64,000 bases of DNA, taken from the NCBI GenBank assembly GCA_026387935.1, contig JAPLKU010000014.1, positions 1 through 64,000 on the forward strand. Direction: 5' to 3'. The notes under the pieces were generated by a model. It did not search any database, was not told the origin of the DNA, and saw only the letters and a list, made by a program, of their open reading frames with translations. The position numbers were made by a program, and so were the translations under genes. The stretch comes from Gemmatimonadota bacterium (lineage in GTDB: Bacteria > Gemmatimonadota > Gemmatimonadetes > Gemmatimonadales > Gemmatimonadaceae). This document shows, one piece after another, positions 1 to 8,526 of this stretch (its first letter is position 1; each line of letters starts with the position of its first letter).

Positions 1-10
1 TTGGGCTTGG

Positions 11-96
11 GGAGGGCTAGTCCTAATTGGTAAGGCAGCGGTCTTGAAAACCGCCGCGGTGAAAGCCGCTTACAGGTTCGAGTCCTGTGCCCTCCG
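11..96 (+). tRNA. tRNA-Ser(UGA)
   Basis: The acceptor arm GGAGGGC (11-17) pairs perfectly with GCCCTCC (89-95), with G96 as discriminator. The anticodon loop CTTGAAA carries UGA. A long variable arm with its own GCGG/CCGC stem follows, as expected for a class II serine tRNA. The TTCGAGT T-loop is present. CCA is not encoded. Confidence 0.93.
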
Positions 97-111
97 TTGC
101 GCATAAAGACA

Positions 112-150
112 AAACCCCCTCGGAGCAGCGTTCGCTCCGCGGGGGTTTCC
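112..150 (+). terminator. Rho-independent terminator after tRNA-Ser
   Basis: AAACCCCC and CGGAGC arms on the left pair with GCTCCG and GGGGGTTT on the right around a short AGCGTTC loop. The right arm runs into a T-rich stretch. It lies 15 bases after the tRNA, so it probably ends the tRNA transcript. Confidence 0.8.
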
Positions 151-323
151 TTCGTTCAGGTACGGCTCCGTCCAACTGACCAGTGGCAATATTCGGACCG
201 GCGACGGGTACTCTCGCCGCGTTCGTCTGGCCTCGGTCCGACCTGGGATCGGGTAGATCGGAGGTACCACACGCGCCCCATTACATTTATCTCAGTACCT
301 GACTACTCACCAATGGGGCAATA

Positions 324-1274
324 ATGTCCGGCAAGAAGATCATCGCGGTATTCGGAGCCACTGGCGCACAGGGGGGCGGGCTGGTCCGCGCCATTCTCGC
401 CGACAAGAACGGACCCTTCACCGCCCGCGCGATCACGCGCGACGCCAACTCCGACAAAGCCCAGGCGCTCGCCGCTCTCGGCGCCCAAGTGGTCGCCGCC
501 GACACCGACAAGCCCGAGACGCTCACGGCGGCGCTCGCCGGTGCCCATGGCGCCTTTTGCGTGACGAATTTCTGGGAGCACGGCGACGGCGACCGTGAGG
601 GCAAGCAGGCTGCCGCGATGGCGCGCGCCACCAAGGCCGCCGGCGTTCAGCACGTTGTGTGGTCCACGCTCGAGGACGTGCGCAAGTGGATTCCGCTCGA
701 CGACGCGCGACTCCCCACCCTGCACGGCAAGTACAAGTGCCCGCACTTCGACTCCAAGGGCGTGATGGACGACGTATTCGCCAAGGAAGCCGCGCCCACC
801 TCGTATCTGATGGCCGCGTTCTACTGGGACAACTTCATCTACTTTGGCATGGGCCCGCGCGCGGGTGAAGACGGCAGTCTCGTGCTCGCGCTCCCGCTCG
901 GTGGCGCCACGCTTCCGGGCATCGCCGCCGCCGACATCGGCCCGTGCGCGTACGGGATCTTCCAGAACGGGACGAGCGCCGTCGGCCATCGCTTCGGCAT
1001 TTCCGGCGAGAATCTCACCGGCCCGCAGATGGCCGAAAAAATGGGGAAGGCACTCGGCAAGCCGATCAACTTCTACGACGTGCCGTTCGACGCCTACCGC
1101 AGCCTCGGTTTCCCCGGCGCCCAAGACCTGGGCAACATGTTCCAGTTCCAGCAGATCCTGGGCGAGGAGTTCCTGCGGTATCGTGATCCGGTGGTGGCGC
1201 GCGGGCTGAACCCGGCGCTGCAGAACTTCGACGCGTGGCTCTCGGCGAACGCGGGCAAGATCGCGATTGGCTGA
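324..1274 (+). CDS. NmrA-like NAD(P)-binding protein
   Basis: This 316-residue protein has the atypical SDR (NmrA/HSCARG) layout. A Rossmann fold begins with a GATGAQGG glycine motif at residues 11-18, and a TNFWEH segment follows near 80 as in NmrA-like redox sensors. NmrA-family proteins bind NAD(P) and often act as sensors or as NAD(P)H-dependent reductases; the substrate cannot be read here. No signal peptide or membrane segment is seen, so it is cytoplasmic. It stands alone, convergent with the SusD gene and separated from it by a shared strong hairpin. The start at 324 gives an N-terminus that fits the fold, although no clear Shine-Dalgarno is present. Confidence 0.85.
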   Translation: MSGKKIIAVFGATGAQGGGLVRAILADKNGPFTARAITRDANSDKAQALAALGAQVVAADTDKPETLTAALAGAHGAFCVTNFWEHGDGDREGKQAAAMARATKAAGVQHVVWSTLEDVRKWIPLDDARLPTLHGKYKCPHFDSKGVMDDVFAKEAAPTSYLMAAFYWDNFIYFGMGPRAGEDGSLVLALPLGGATLPGIAAADIGPCAYGIFQNGTSAVGHRFGISGENLTGPQMAEKMGKALGKPINFYDVPFDAYRSLGFPGAQDLGNMFQFQQILGEEFLRYRDPVVARGLNPALQNFDAWLSANAGKIAIG

Positions 1275-1289
1275 GGTTGGTTGAAAACA

Positions 1290-1328
1290 GGAGAGGGGCC
1301 GGCTCGCGTCGCGAACCGGCCCCTCTCC
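1290..1328. terminator. Bidirectional terminator between convergent genes
   Basis: A 13-bp perfect stem (1290-1302 with 1316-1328, GGAGAGGGGCCGG) closes a 13-base loop that can itself pair (TCGC/GCGA). On the minus strand it is followed by TGTTTTC, so it best serves the SusD gene, but its position suits both convergent genes. Confidence 0.8.
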
Positions 1329-1356
1329 GTCATACCTGCGATGCCGCCGATCCCGC

Positions 1357-2733
1357 CTACGGATTCCGGTCCGTGCAGGCCTTCCAAGCGCCGTTGTTCT
1401 GCTCCGCCTGCGATGGCTTGAGTGCCACGTCGGTGCCGTAGACGCCGCCCTTGAAGTAGGCGCCCGTCGGCCAAATCGTCTCTGACGCGCGTCCGTACTG
1501 GCGGCTGAGCCGGCGAAGGTCACCGACGCGATGGGCCGTCATGTACAACCAGAACCCGCGCTCGCGGAACATCAGGTTGACGCGGGCATCATTGGTACCG
1601 GGGTCGGCCAATGGCGCCAGCGCGGGAGCGCCCGTGAAGGCCGCGCGCAGGGCGTTGAGCCCGTTGAGCCAGCCAGTGGCGTCGCCTGCGGCGAGGAGCG
1701 CCTCGGCCTCGATCAGACGGGCCTCGGTGCCGGTGGCGAGCGGGACGGGCGACGTGGGCAGCGGGTACATCAGCGAGGTGAAGATGCGCGTGCCGTCCTG
1801 ACCCGCCACGGTCGTCTTGGCGGCCTTGACGCGCGGATCGCCGGAGCTCAGGAAGTCGAGTCCATTGCCTCCCTCCTTGTCGGCCGCACCGAAGTTCGGC
1901 GTGGCCACCATCCAATCGTACATGGTATTGACGATCGACACTGTGCCGTAATCCGTGTTGTACACGAACGAGCTGGGGATGGCGGCGCTGCCAGCGCCGT
2001 CTCCGCCCGCTCCGAGGACGGCGACCGCCTGGGGGTACTTGTTGAGGTTCGTCAGGGCGCGCGCCTTTCCGACGCGGGCCATGTAACGGTACGTCAGGTC
2101 GCCGGCGGCCGTCGGCGACAAGAGGGCGAGCGCCGAGTCGAACTGAGCAAGCGCGCGAGTGTAGAGGACGACGTTGCTGAGGCTCTCCGTGACCGGATTG
2201 GCATCATCGGCATTGGCAATCGGGACGCCGTTGCAGAAGATCTCGGCGGTGATGGTCATCAGGAACCCTTCTTTCGCATACAGTTCGCCGACCTGCGTGT
2301 TCCGCGACGCGCTGGCGGCGACGTACGTGTTGAGCGCCTTGATTGCCCGAATGATCTGCGTGCTCGCGGTGCCCACCACGTTCCACGACGTCGACGGGAA
2401 CAGGTTGTCGTTCTGGGCGCGCTGGTCGAGGTGCTCGGTTCCACCGCGCGACGAGATGATCTCGTCGGCGAATATCCCGCTGTACATGTTCATGCCGACC
2501 GGCGATCCACCGGAGGGATCACCGGCGAAGAAATTGGCGAAGTTGCCGATCGCGGCCGCACGAATTGCCGCCGCGCCCGCGGGGCTGGCCGCGGCGATTG
2601 GCGTGATCTGATCCGGCGTGTTCACGTCCAGCAGCGAGCTGGTGTCGCACGCGGTGAGGACCAGGGCAGCGGCGACCTGCCACGCCCACGGCCCCACGCG
2701 GCGCGTGCGCGCCTTGGTCTGAATGGAAGTCAT
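1357..2733 (-). CDS. SusD/RagB-family nutrient-binding lipoprotein
   Basis: The protein is 458 residues with a lipoprotein signal ending in LTAC (lipid-attached Cys29). SusD-family proteins are alpha-helical surface lipoproteins that cap a SusC-type TonB-dependent porin and bind its ligand. The helical TPR-like composition, the C-terminal ARLIEAEALLAAGD segment and the RERGFWLYMTAHR segment fit the family. The gene lies 40 bases downstream of the SusC gene. I prefer the ATG at 2733 because it places the signal peptide correctly; in-frame ATGs at 2772 and 2835 would add residues, and the latter overlaps susC. The ligand is unknown: no glycoside hydrolase lies nearby, so a peptide or other substrate is as likely as a glycan. 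Confidence 0.9.
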   Translation of the reverse strand: MTSIQTKARTRRVGPWAWQVAAALVLTACDTSSLLDVNTPDQITPIAAASPAGAAAIRAAAIGNFANFFAGDPSGGSPVGMNMYSGIFADEIISSRGGTEHLDQRAQNDNLFPSTSWNVVGTASTQIIRAIKALNTYVAASASRNTQVGELYAKEGFLMTITAEIFCNGVPIANADDANPVTESLSNVVLYTRALAQFDSALALLSPTAAGDLTYRYMARVGKARALTNLNKYPQAVAVLGAGGDGAGSAAIPSSFVYNTDYGTVSIVNTMYDWMVATPNFGAADKEGGNGLDFLSSGDPRVKAAKTTVAGQDGTRIFTSLMYPLPTSPVPLATGTEARLIEAEALLAAGDATGWLNGLNALRAAFTGAPALAPLADPGTNDARVNLMFRERGFWLYMTAHRVGDLRRLSRQYGRASETIWPTGAYFKGGVYGTDVALKPSQAEQNNGAWKACTDRNP

Positions 2734-2773
2734 CGTCCGTCGGGCTCCGAATGGGAGAAAACCGTTGGTCATG

Positions 2774-5700
2774 TTAGAACGCGACATTGAACCGCACCTG
2801 GTAGGTCCGCAGCACCGGCGGCGAGTAGAAGTCATTGTTGCCGCCGCCCGTGTTGGCGACGGAGCTGTTCGCTTCGGGGTCGAGCCCGGGGTACTTGGTC
2901 CAGAGCACGCCTAAGTTGCGCCCGCTCAGCGAGAGCGACGCGCCGTTCGAGCGGAGGTACTTCTGCGTGAGGTCCTTCGGGAAGTCGTAGGTGACGCTGA
3001 GTTCCCGGACGCGGAGAAAATCGTTCGGGACGAAGAAGCCCCAGATCGTCTTGTTCGCGGAGCTGGCGCCCATGACCGCACGCGCCTGCGCCTCAAGCGG
3101 CGCCTTCGGATCGTTGACCGCGCGGCAATTGCCGGTGGACACGCACCGCTGGCTCTCGTAGCCCCACTGGTTGAAGAACCCGCCGCGGTAGTCGAACTGC
3201 GCGGTGATGTGCACCGTGTTCTTCAGGAAGCCGAACGTGTTCGTGACGCCGGCCTCCCACTCCGGGAGCGTCGATCCCTTGAACAGCGCCGTATCGGAGA
3301 GCACAACCTCGTTCTCCGTGATCTTGCCGTCGCTGTTCGCGTCCGTATAGGAAATGATCTTGCGATCCCAGAGCCCATTGAGCGGATACCCGACGACCTG
3401 GCGGTTGCCCGGCGTGACCGCCAGCGGCACGGTGCCCGCGTCCTTGAGCTTGTTCTTGAGGTGCGACCCGCCGACCCGAAGGTTCCAGTTGAAGTACGGA
3501 CGGTCGATCACCTGGCCGTCAACGGAGAGTTCCACTCCCGTATTCTCGACGGAGGCGAGGTTCTGGAACTGCGATCCGCCGGCACCATACGACGGTGGCA
3601 GCGGGCGCGCGAAGAGCGCGTCGTGGCTCTGCTTGTTGAAATACGTGACTTCGATGTTGATGCGCTCCTTGAGGAGCGCGAAGTCGGCGCCGAGTTCAAG
3701 CTCCGTCGTGACCTCGGGCTTCAGGCCGGGATTGCCGATGCTGCTCAGGCGCAATCCGGGGACCTCGGAACCGCCGATCGGGAAGGTCGCGCCCGACAGG
3801 AACTGCAGGGCGGCGATCGTGGAGGGCTGGACGCCGGCCTTTCCCCACGCGGTGCGGAGGCGGATGCGGTCGATGTACTTGATGGCCGGGAACCACTTCT
3901 CGTCGGAGATCAGGTACGACAGCGATGCCCGGGGGTACTGGGTGTTGCCGACCGACCGGCCGAACGCGCTGTTCTTGTCCTGCCGCACGCCGATCGTTCC
4001 GAAGAGCCGGTCGCGCCACGCGAGCTGCTGCTCGAGGAAGACGCCTTCAGTGGCGTTCTCCGTGGTGAACTCGGACGAGATCCGGATGCGGCCTGCGGCG
4101 TTCGGCGACGTGGCGCCAGGGAGGAGCCCGTACCCTTCGACGAACGTGTCGTACGTCTGGTCCTTGAACCACTGGACGCCCAACGTGGTTTTCGACGTAA
4201 TCTCGCTGGTCAGGTTCCTTGTCGCCGTCGCGCTGCCGTTGAACGATGTCTTGGTCAGGTTGATGCGGTCGGCGTCCTTGCCGCCTTCACGGCCGATCGG
4301 GCCCCACGCGACACCGACGCTGGTGCCCTCGCCGTTCTTCTGCATGCGATAGTTGTACTGGTTGTTCTGGTCGATCCCGATCACCGAGTTCACCTTGAGC
4401 CAGTCGAACGGGTTCCAGTTGAACGTGGTGCTCGCGGTCAACCGCTGTTCGGTCAGCCGCTGTTCGATAGAGAAGATGTCACCGACGAACTCGCGCTGCG
4501 TCCCGAGCGTGCGGTTGTAGGCGTACCCGGGCGCCGTCATCAGCTGGAACGTCATGCCGGCGAAGAAACCGCCGTCGAACGGCGTGTGCAGGTTGCGGTC
4601 GATGTACCCCACGTTCACGTCTAACGTCGCCTTCGGCGCCAGCGAGAACGAGAAGTTGCCGCGCAGCGACGTCTGCTGCAGCTGATTCGGACGGAGCTGG
4701 ATGCCGGTCGGCCGGGTGCCGCGCTCAACGGTGATGCGCTTCACGTCCGTGTCAGGCATCTGGTATGGGCCCACCTCGTTCTGCCGGGTGAGCGACACGA
4801 AGTACCGGAGGAGATCGTTTCCGCCCCCGGCGGAGACGCCGGCGGTTCGGGCCTCGCCTGTCTTGTACGGATTGGTCAGCGGGTTGGCGTACGGGTTGTT
4901 TCTCGACAGGCTGTCCTGCACGCAACGGCCGAGCGCGAGGTTGACCACCTTGCACTGGATCGGGGCGCCGGTCGGCACGCCGTTCACCACGTTGCGACCC
5001 CAGCTCTGCCAATTGTCCTCGAACTTCGACGGCTGCGAGATCTGGCCCTGTTCGCCGAAGAGGCGCCACTGCGTCTTGCCCTGGGTGCCGCGCTTGGTCT
5101 TGATGACGATGACGCCGTTCGCGGCCGCGGTGCCGTAGAGCGCTGCCGCCGACGGGCCCTTGATGACGTCGATGGTCTCGATGTCCTCGGGGTTGAAGTC
5201 GCTGAACGCGTTGACGCGCTGCGTCGTGGTGTTCGCGGTAATGGCGTTGTTGTCGTAACGGATGCCGTCGACGATCACGATCGGCTCATTGCTGAGCGAC
5301 AGCGAGCTCGTGCCGCGAATGCGGATGGACGACGACGCGCCGACCTGCCCGGAACCCTGGACGACGAGCACCCCGGGGACGCGCGACTGGAGGATCTCGT
5401 TGACGTTCGTCACGGGTGCCTCCTTGGTCAGCTTGTCTGCGGACAATGTTGCCATGACGTTGCCGACCTCGCGACGCGCCAGGTCTCCGGTGGCTGTCGT
5501 GACGACCTCTTCGAGGCGGGTCACCGAGCGGGCCGCGCTGAAGTTCGCGACGACGGTCCCTCCGTCGGGAACCACCGCCGCCTGCGTCGCCGGCTGGTAG
5601 CCGATGCGCACGATACGGACCGTCACGGGACCGCTCGTCACGCCCGGCAATACGTAGTCGCCGTTGGAATTCGTGAGCGCCATGAGCCGCGTGCCGACGA

Positions 5701-5860
5701 TGGACACCTGCGCGGAGGCGACGGGCGAGCCGTCATCGGCGGCGGTGACCCGACCTCGCACTGTACCGGTGGCGCCGGCGGCCGCAGCATGGGCTGCCGA
5801 AAAAGTGAGGGACAAAGCGCCTAGCAGTGCAAAAAGTCGAGAACACGCGTGCCCGAGCAT
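2774..5860 (-). CDS. SusC/RagA-family TonB-dependent outer membrane receptor
   Basis: This is a 1028-residue outer membrane importer. A signal peptide (LLGALSLTFSAAHA) is followed by a carboxypeptidase-regulatory-like domain (about 32-90, GTVRGRV...GYQPA). Next come a plug domain (about 113-220) with IRIRGTSSLSLSNEPIVIVDG, the SusC signature, and a large barrel ending in an aromatic-rich strand and a terminal Phe. It would take up a substrate delivered by the SusD protein just downstream, using TonB/ExbBD energy. The start at 5860 is chosen because GGAG lies six bases upstream; the open frame extends further but without a ribosome binding site. No dedicated sigma/anti-sigma pair is seen nearby. 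Confidence 0.93.
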   Translation of the reverse strand: MLGHACSRLFALLGALSLTFSAAHAAAAGATGTVRGRVTAADDGSPVASAQVSIVGTRLMALTNSNGDYVLPGVTSGPVTVRIVRIGYQPATQAAVVPDGGTVVANFSAARSVTRLEEVVTTATGDLARREVGNVMATLSADKLTKEAPVTNVNEILQSRVPGVLVVQGSGQVGASSSIRIRGTSSLSLSNEPIVIVDGIRYDNNAITANTTTQRVNAFSDFNPEDIETIDVIKGPSAAALYGTAAANGVIVIKTKRGTQGKTQWRLFGEQGQISQPSKFEDNWQSWGRNVVNGVPTGAPIQCKVVNLALGRCVQDSLSRNNPYANPLTNPYKTGEARTAGVSAGGGNDLLRYFVSLTRQNEVGPYQMPDTDVKRITVERGTRPTGIQLRPNQLQQTSLRGNFSFSLAPKATLDVNVGYIDRNLHTPFDGGFFAGMTFQLMTAPGYAYNRTLGTQREFVGDIFSIEQRLTEQRLTASTTFNWNPFDWLKVNSVIGIDQNNQYNYRMQKNGEGTSVGVAWGPIGREGGKDADRINLTKTSFNGSATATRNLTSEITSKTTLGVQWFKDQTYDTFVEGYGLLPGATSPNAAGRIRISSEFTTENATEGVFLEQQLAWRDRLFGTIGVRQDKNSAFGRSVGNTQYPRASLSYLISDEKWFPAIKYIDRIRLRTAWGKAGVQPSTIAALQFLSGATFPIGGSEVPGLRLSSIGNPGLKPEVTTELELGADFALLKERINIEVTYFNKQSHDALFARPLPPSYGAGGSQFQNLASVENTGVELSVDGQVIDRPYFNWNLRVGGSHLKNKLKDAGTVPLAVTPGNRQVVGYPLNGLWDRKIISYTDANSDGKITENEVVLSDTALFKGSTLPEWEAGVTNTFGFLKNTVHITAQFDYRGGFFNQWGYESQRCVSTGNCRAVNDPKAPLEAQARAVMGASSANKTIWGFFVPNDFLRVRELSVTYDFPKDLTQKYLRSNGASLSLSGRNLGVLWTKYPGLDPEANSSVANTGGGNNDFYSPPVLRTYQVRFNVAF

Positions 5861-6027
5861 GACGGTCTCCATTCGTGACAATTTTGACGTAGGGAGTGCC
5901 TTACTGACAATCACATACGACTTATGCACGCCAACCGCCAGACCCGTCCCGGCTCCGGCACTGGCCTTCCGACCAAGAAGTGGCTCCGCTTATCTGAACA
6001 GGTTTTGAACCCGCGACCCCGGTGCGC

Positions 6028-6375
6028 TCACCCGCGCGATGACGCGGAGAAGGCCACAAACAGATTAAGGCACATGAGAGTGAACGCCGGGATCATCTCG
6101 ACAAACGGATCCCGGATCCTCAGTCGTACGACCAGTCCAATCACCATCATCGCTGCGAAGCCGCCGGCCGACAGCAAGAGCAGTGGACGGAAGAAGTAAC
6201 CGACGAAAAGGGCCACGCTTCCCACGATTTGCAGGGTGCCGGTCAGCACTCGTAAATGGGCGAGACCGAAGCGCCGGAATTCCGCCGCCATGTGGTCGGT
6301 CACCAACGCGCTCGTGCCGTACCCGGCAAACGCGACGATCGAGAGGGCCTGCGCAAGGGCTGCGGCGAGTTGCAT
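6028..6375 (-). CDS. DoxX-like small membrane protein
   Basis: This 115-residue protein has four predicted membrane helices. The pattern RVLTGTLQIVGSVALFVG and the C-terminal VRLRIRDP...EMIPAF segment resemble the DoxX-like family. DoxX relatives are associated with quinone and redox chemistry in the membrane, but the function of the short versions is not established. It is divergently transcribed from a second DoxX-like gene (6444-6815), with 68 bases between the two starts. The shared RVRDP/RIRDP motif and size suggest the pair are diverged duplicates. Confidence 0.7.
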   Translation of the reverse strand: MQLAAALAQALSIVAFAGYGTSALVTDHMAAEFRRFGLAHLRVLTGTLQIVGSVALFVGYFFRPLLLLSAGGFAAMMVIGLVVRLRIRDPFVEMIPAFTLMCLNLFVAFSASSRG

Positions 6376-6443
6376 TGTATCCTTATCTTAGTAGTCTTCA
6401 CCCCCGCAGAGCGCGACATTACGTGTCACACACTGGAGCGGAT

Positions 6444-6815
6444 ATGAGAACGGTCATGGTCATCCTGCAGGTCGCAGCGGCGCTTGGACTACTGAATGTG
6501 TGGCTGCTGCGATTCAATCGACCCACGGCGTATCGGGGAGCCAACGCCGCCTCGATGCTGGAGGAGTTTGCCGCATACGGACTGCCGGCATGGTTCGCCT
6601 ACGCCATCGGGACACTCAAGGTGGGATCGGCACTGGCATTAATCGCGGGCATCTGGTTCCCGGCGGTGATATTCCCGGCGGCCGCGCTGATCTGCGTTCT
6701 GATGCTCGGAGCGCTGGCGATGCACGTCAGAGTCCGCGATCCGCTGCAGAAATCGCTACCCGCGCTCGGTATGCTCGTGCTCTGTATTGGCATTGCAGGG
6801 GGCACGCTCGTCTGA
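6444..6815 (+). CDS. DoxX-like small membrane protein, divergent partner
   Basis: This 123-residue protein has four hydrophobic segments (MVILQVAAALGLLNVWLL; AYAIGTLKVGSALALIAG; PAVIFPAAALICVLMLGALA; LGMLVLCIGIAGG) and the same helix 2 and RVRDP pattern as its divergent neighbour. GGAG lies five bases before the ATG at 6444, which fixes the start; the frame is open upstream but without a site. Family membership is by pattern and no catalytic residues are known. The last residues sit 60 bases from the stop of the convergent SDR gene. Confidence 0.72.
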   Translation: MRTVMVILQVAAALGLLNVWLLRFNRPTAYRGANAASMLEEFAAYGLPAWFAYAIGTLKVGSALALIAGIWFPAVIFPAAALICVLMLGALAMHVRVRDPLQKSLPALGMLVLCIGIAGGTLV

Positions 6816-6875
6816 TCGATGAGCAGCGCCACGCAAGGCGGGCGTCGTCCGCGGCAGCCGACGGCAAGGTTTGCC

Positions 6876-7592
6876 TCAGCTGTCCCCACGTCGCTCGGTG
6901 CGCACGCTGGACATCCCGCCGTCCACCCCCCAGACTTGGCCGGTGATCCACCGCGATTGATCGCCAAGGAGGAACAGCGCGGTTGCGGCGACGTCGTCGG
7001 GCTGCCCAACCTGGCGGAGTGGGTGACGGTCCCGGCTCGCCTGCAGGCGCTCGTCGCTCGAAAGAAGCCGCGCCGTGAGGGGGGTGCTTGTGAGCGATGG
7101 CGCAACAGCGTTGACGCGGATCACCGGCGCCCATTCCGCCGCGAGCGATCGGGTGAGCCCCTCCACCGCCCCCTTGGCCATCGCAATCGATGCGTGAAAC
7201 GGCATGCCCTGCCGCACTGCCACTGTGCTGAAGAGCACGACGCCGGGCTGCCGGCCGGCCTTGAGGGCATTGGCGGTCGCCTGGAGCACGCGCACCGCAC
7301 CGAGCGCTGAAATACGGAAGTCGTCCAGGAACTGTGATTCCTGAAGCCCCCCGAACGACTTGAGATTCAGGCTCCCGGGGCAGTACGCAACGCCGTCCAG
7401 GGCAGCCGGTAGATCTAGCGAGGCGACATCGGCCTCGAGCACGTCGGCCTGGCGTTCGCTGAGGTCAGGCATGGAAATGCCCGAAACGCGTCGCGACACT
7501 CCGACCACCGCGTGGCCTGCCTCCAGTGCCAGCCGAGTGAGTGCAAGTCCGATACCGCTCGAGTGGCCGACAACCAGGTAGGTGCGCTTCAT
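6876..7592 (-). CDS. SDR-family protein lacking the catalytic tyrosine
   Basis: This 238-residue classical short-chain dehydrogenase fold has a cofactor motif GHSSGIG (9-15), a Ser at 122 in FSTVAVRQG and a Lys at 140. The YxxxK tyrosine position is Ile136 (ASIAMAKGAVEG), and the usual NNAG after strand 4 is CPGS. The C-terminus (NAVAPSL, WITGQVWGVDGGM) is otherwise standard. SDRs reduce or oxidise carbonyl/hydroxyl substrates with NAD(P)H using Ser-Tyr-Lys. Without Tyr this protein may be binding-only or may use another acid. It stands alone between convergent genes. Confidence 0.82.
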   Translation of the reverse strand: MKRTYLVVGHSSGIGLALTRLALEAGHAVVGVSRRVSGISMPDLSERQADVLEADVASLDLPAALDGVAYCPGSLNLKSFGGLQESQFLDDFRISALGAVRVLQATANALKAGRQPGVVLFSTVAVRQGMPFHASIAMAKGAVEGLTRSLAAEWAPVIRVNAVAPSLTSTPLTARLLSSDERLQASRDRHPLRQVGQPDDVAATALFLLGDQSRWITGQVWGVDGGMSSVRTERRGDS

Positions 7593-7718
7593 GGCAGTTG
7601 ATGGCGCCTCAACGCCGTACCCGGCCGTCTGATTTCACGAGTGTGGACTGGATCATCCCGGGCTGACGTGCACTGAGGAAGCCAGTGCCCCGTCTACGCC
7701 CGCAGCAGCGGATCCAGT

Positions 7719-7859
7719 TCACACCCGCTGTGCCTGACTCTTTTTCGCTTCTTGCTCATCGATGCCGGCGGCGTACAACAGAGCGACCACGACGGTCGCT
7801 GCCGGAACTGCGACTGCCAGCCCGATCGCAAACAGGACGAGGTCACTCAACGCGGTCAC
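7719..7859 (-). CDS. Tiny single-span membrane protein (hypothetical)
   Basis: This is a possible 46-residue protein with one membrane helix (LVLFAIGLAVAVPAATVVVALLYAAG) and a charged tail (DEQEAKKSQ). I chose the GTG at 7859 because it overlaps the end of the upstream small gene, and the longer open frame before it reads like an out-of-frame copy of that gene. No homologue is recognised. The existence of the gene rests only on the helix and the overlap. Confidence 0.4.
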   Translation of the reverse strand: MTALSDLVLFAIGLAVAVPAATVVVALLYAAGIDEQEAKKSQAQRV

Positions 7860-8037
7860 CGCTGATCTGGAGTGCGACGCACCCGAACGAGAGAATTGAG
7901 GGCACCCACAGTCCCACATAAAGACCCTGCTCGTGGCTGCCCGTGAACCACAGCCAGACGGAGAGGAGAAACGAAGCGAAGGCAGCGACAAGAATAGTCA
8001 GGCCGGCTCGGCGGCGCAGAGTGTTTCGTGGCATCAT
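7843..8037 (-). CDS. Small two-helix membrane protein (hypothetical)
   Basis: This is a 64-residue protein with a basic N-terminus (MMPRNTLRRRAG) and two membrane helices (TILVAAFASFLLSVWLWF and GLYVGLWVPSILSFGCVAL) separated by a short loop. The positive N-terminus suggests both ends are cytoplasmic. The next tiny frame starts inside its last codons, suggesting coupled translation. No function can be assigned. Confidence 0.5.
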   Translation of the reverse strand: MMPRNTLRRRAGLTILVAAFASFLLSVWLWFTGSHEQGLYVGLWVPSILSFGCVALQISGDRVE

Positions 8038-8245
8038 TGGAGAAAGTATAAAGTGTCAGAAAAGTCGGGCGGCGTACCGCCCTTTAACGTTAGCGTGGCG
8101 GGAATGTTCCCGCACGTAGTGCGCACGGGGAATGAACTTGAGCGGGTGCCAGCAGGGCCTGGGTCCCCGATTTCTCCTCCAGGGTGACTCGCGCTTTGAC
8201 ATCCCGTCGGATCGGGGCCACACTCCAGGAGGAGGAGGGCACCCG

Positions 8246-8311
8246 ATGCGGAAGAGCAAGTTCAGTCCGGAACAGATCCTACAGGCGCTTGAGGCAGTAC
8301 AGGTCGGGTAG
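8246..8311 (+). pseudogene. IS3-family orfA relic (first 21 codons)
   Basis: The frame starts with a strong GGAGGAGGG site and encodes MRKSKFSPEQILQALEAVQ, then stops. This matches the typical first helix of IS3/IS911-type OrfA transposases (MRK-x-KF-x-x-EQI). The rest of the helix-turn-helix and orfB are absent. CCCCGAT at 8165-8171 and ATCGGGG at 8211-8217 form a small inverted repeat just upstream. It sits 22 bases before tRNA-Ser(GCU). I read it as the remnant of a deleted insertion; a coincidental ORF is possible but the motif is distinctive. Confidence 0.5.
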
Positions 8312-8333
8312 CTAAGTTGTGGTAGGACAATTG

Positions 8334-8424
8334 GGAGACGTGGCCGAGAGGCTGAAGGCGGCGGTTTGCTAAACCGTTATACGGGGTTAAACCTGTATCG
8401 AGGGTTCGAATCCCTCCGTCTCCG
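8334..8424 (+). tRNA. tRNA-Ser(GCU)
   Basis: The acceptor GGAGACG (8334-8340) pairs with CGTCTCC (8417-8423), with discriminator G8424. The anticodon loop TTGCTAA gives GCU. The long variable arm (about 20 bases around TACGGGGTTAAACCTGTA) marks a class II serine tRNA. The T-arm GGGTTCGAATCCC is canonical. CCA is not encoded. Confidence 0.95.
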
Positions 8425-8526
8425 TGAAAGAGGCAGAGAGTAGGCGTTAGACAGTAGCTATCAGTTGGCAGAATGAATTAAGAATTACGGGGGCCGTGAG
8501 CCACCCGCCGTCCCGTTGCCCCGCAC

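Noticed and set aside
3209-4624. A 471-codon plus-strand frame opposite the SusC gene
   Set aside because: Arg/Glu/Val-rich shadow of the SusC coding sequence with no ribosome site and no domain.
8056-8259. A 67-codon minus-strand frame
   Set aside because: Low-complexity Pro/Arg sequence without a ribosome site; it overlaps the transposase relic and looks non-coding.
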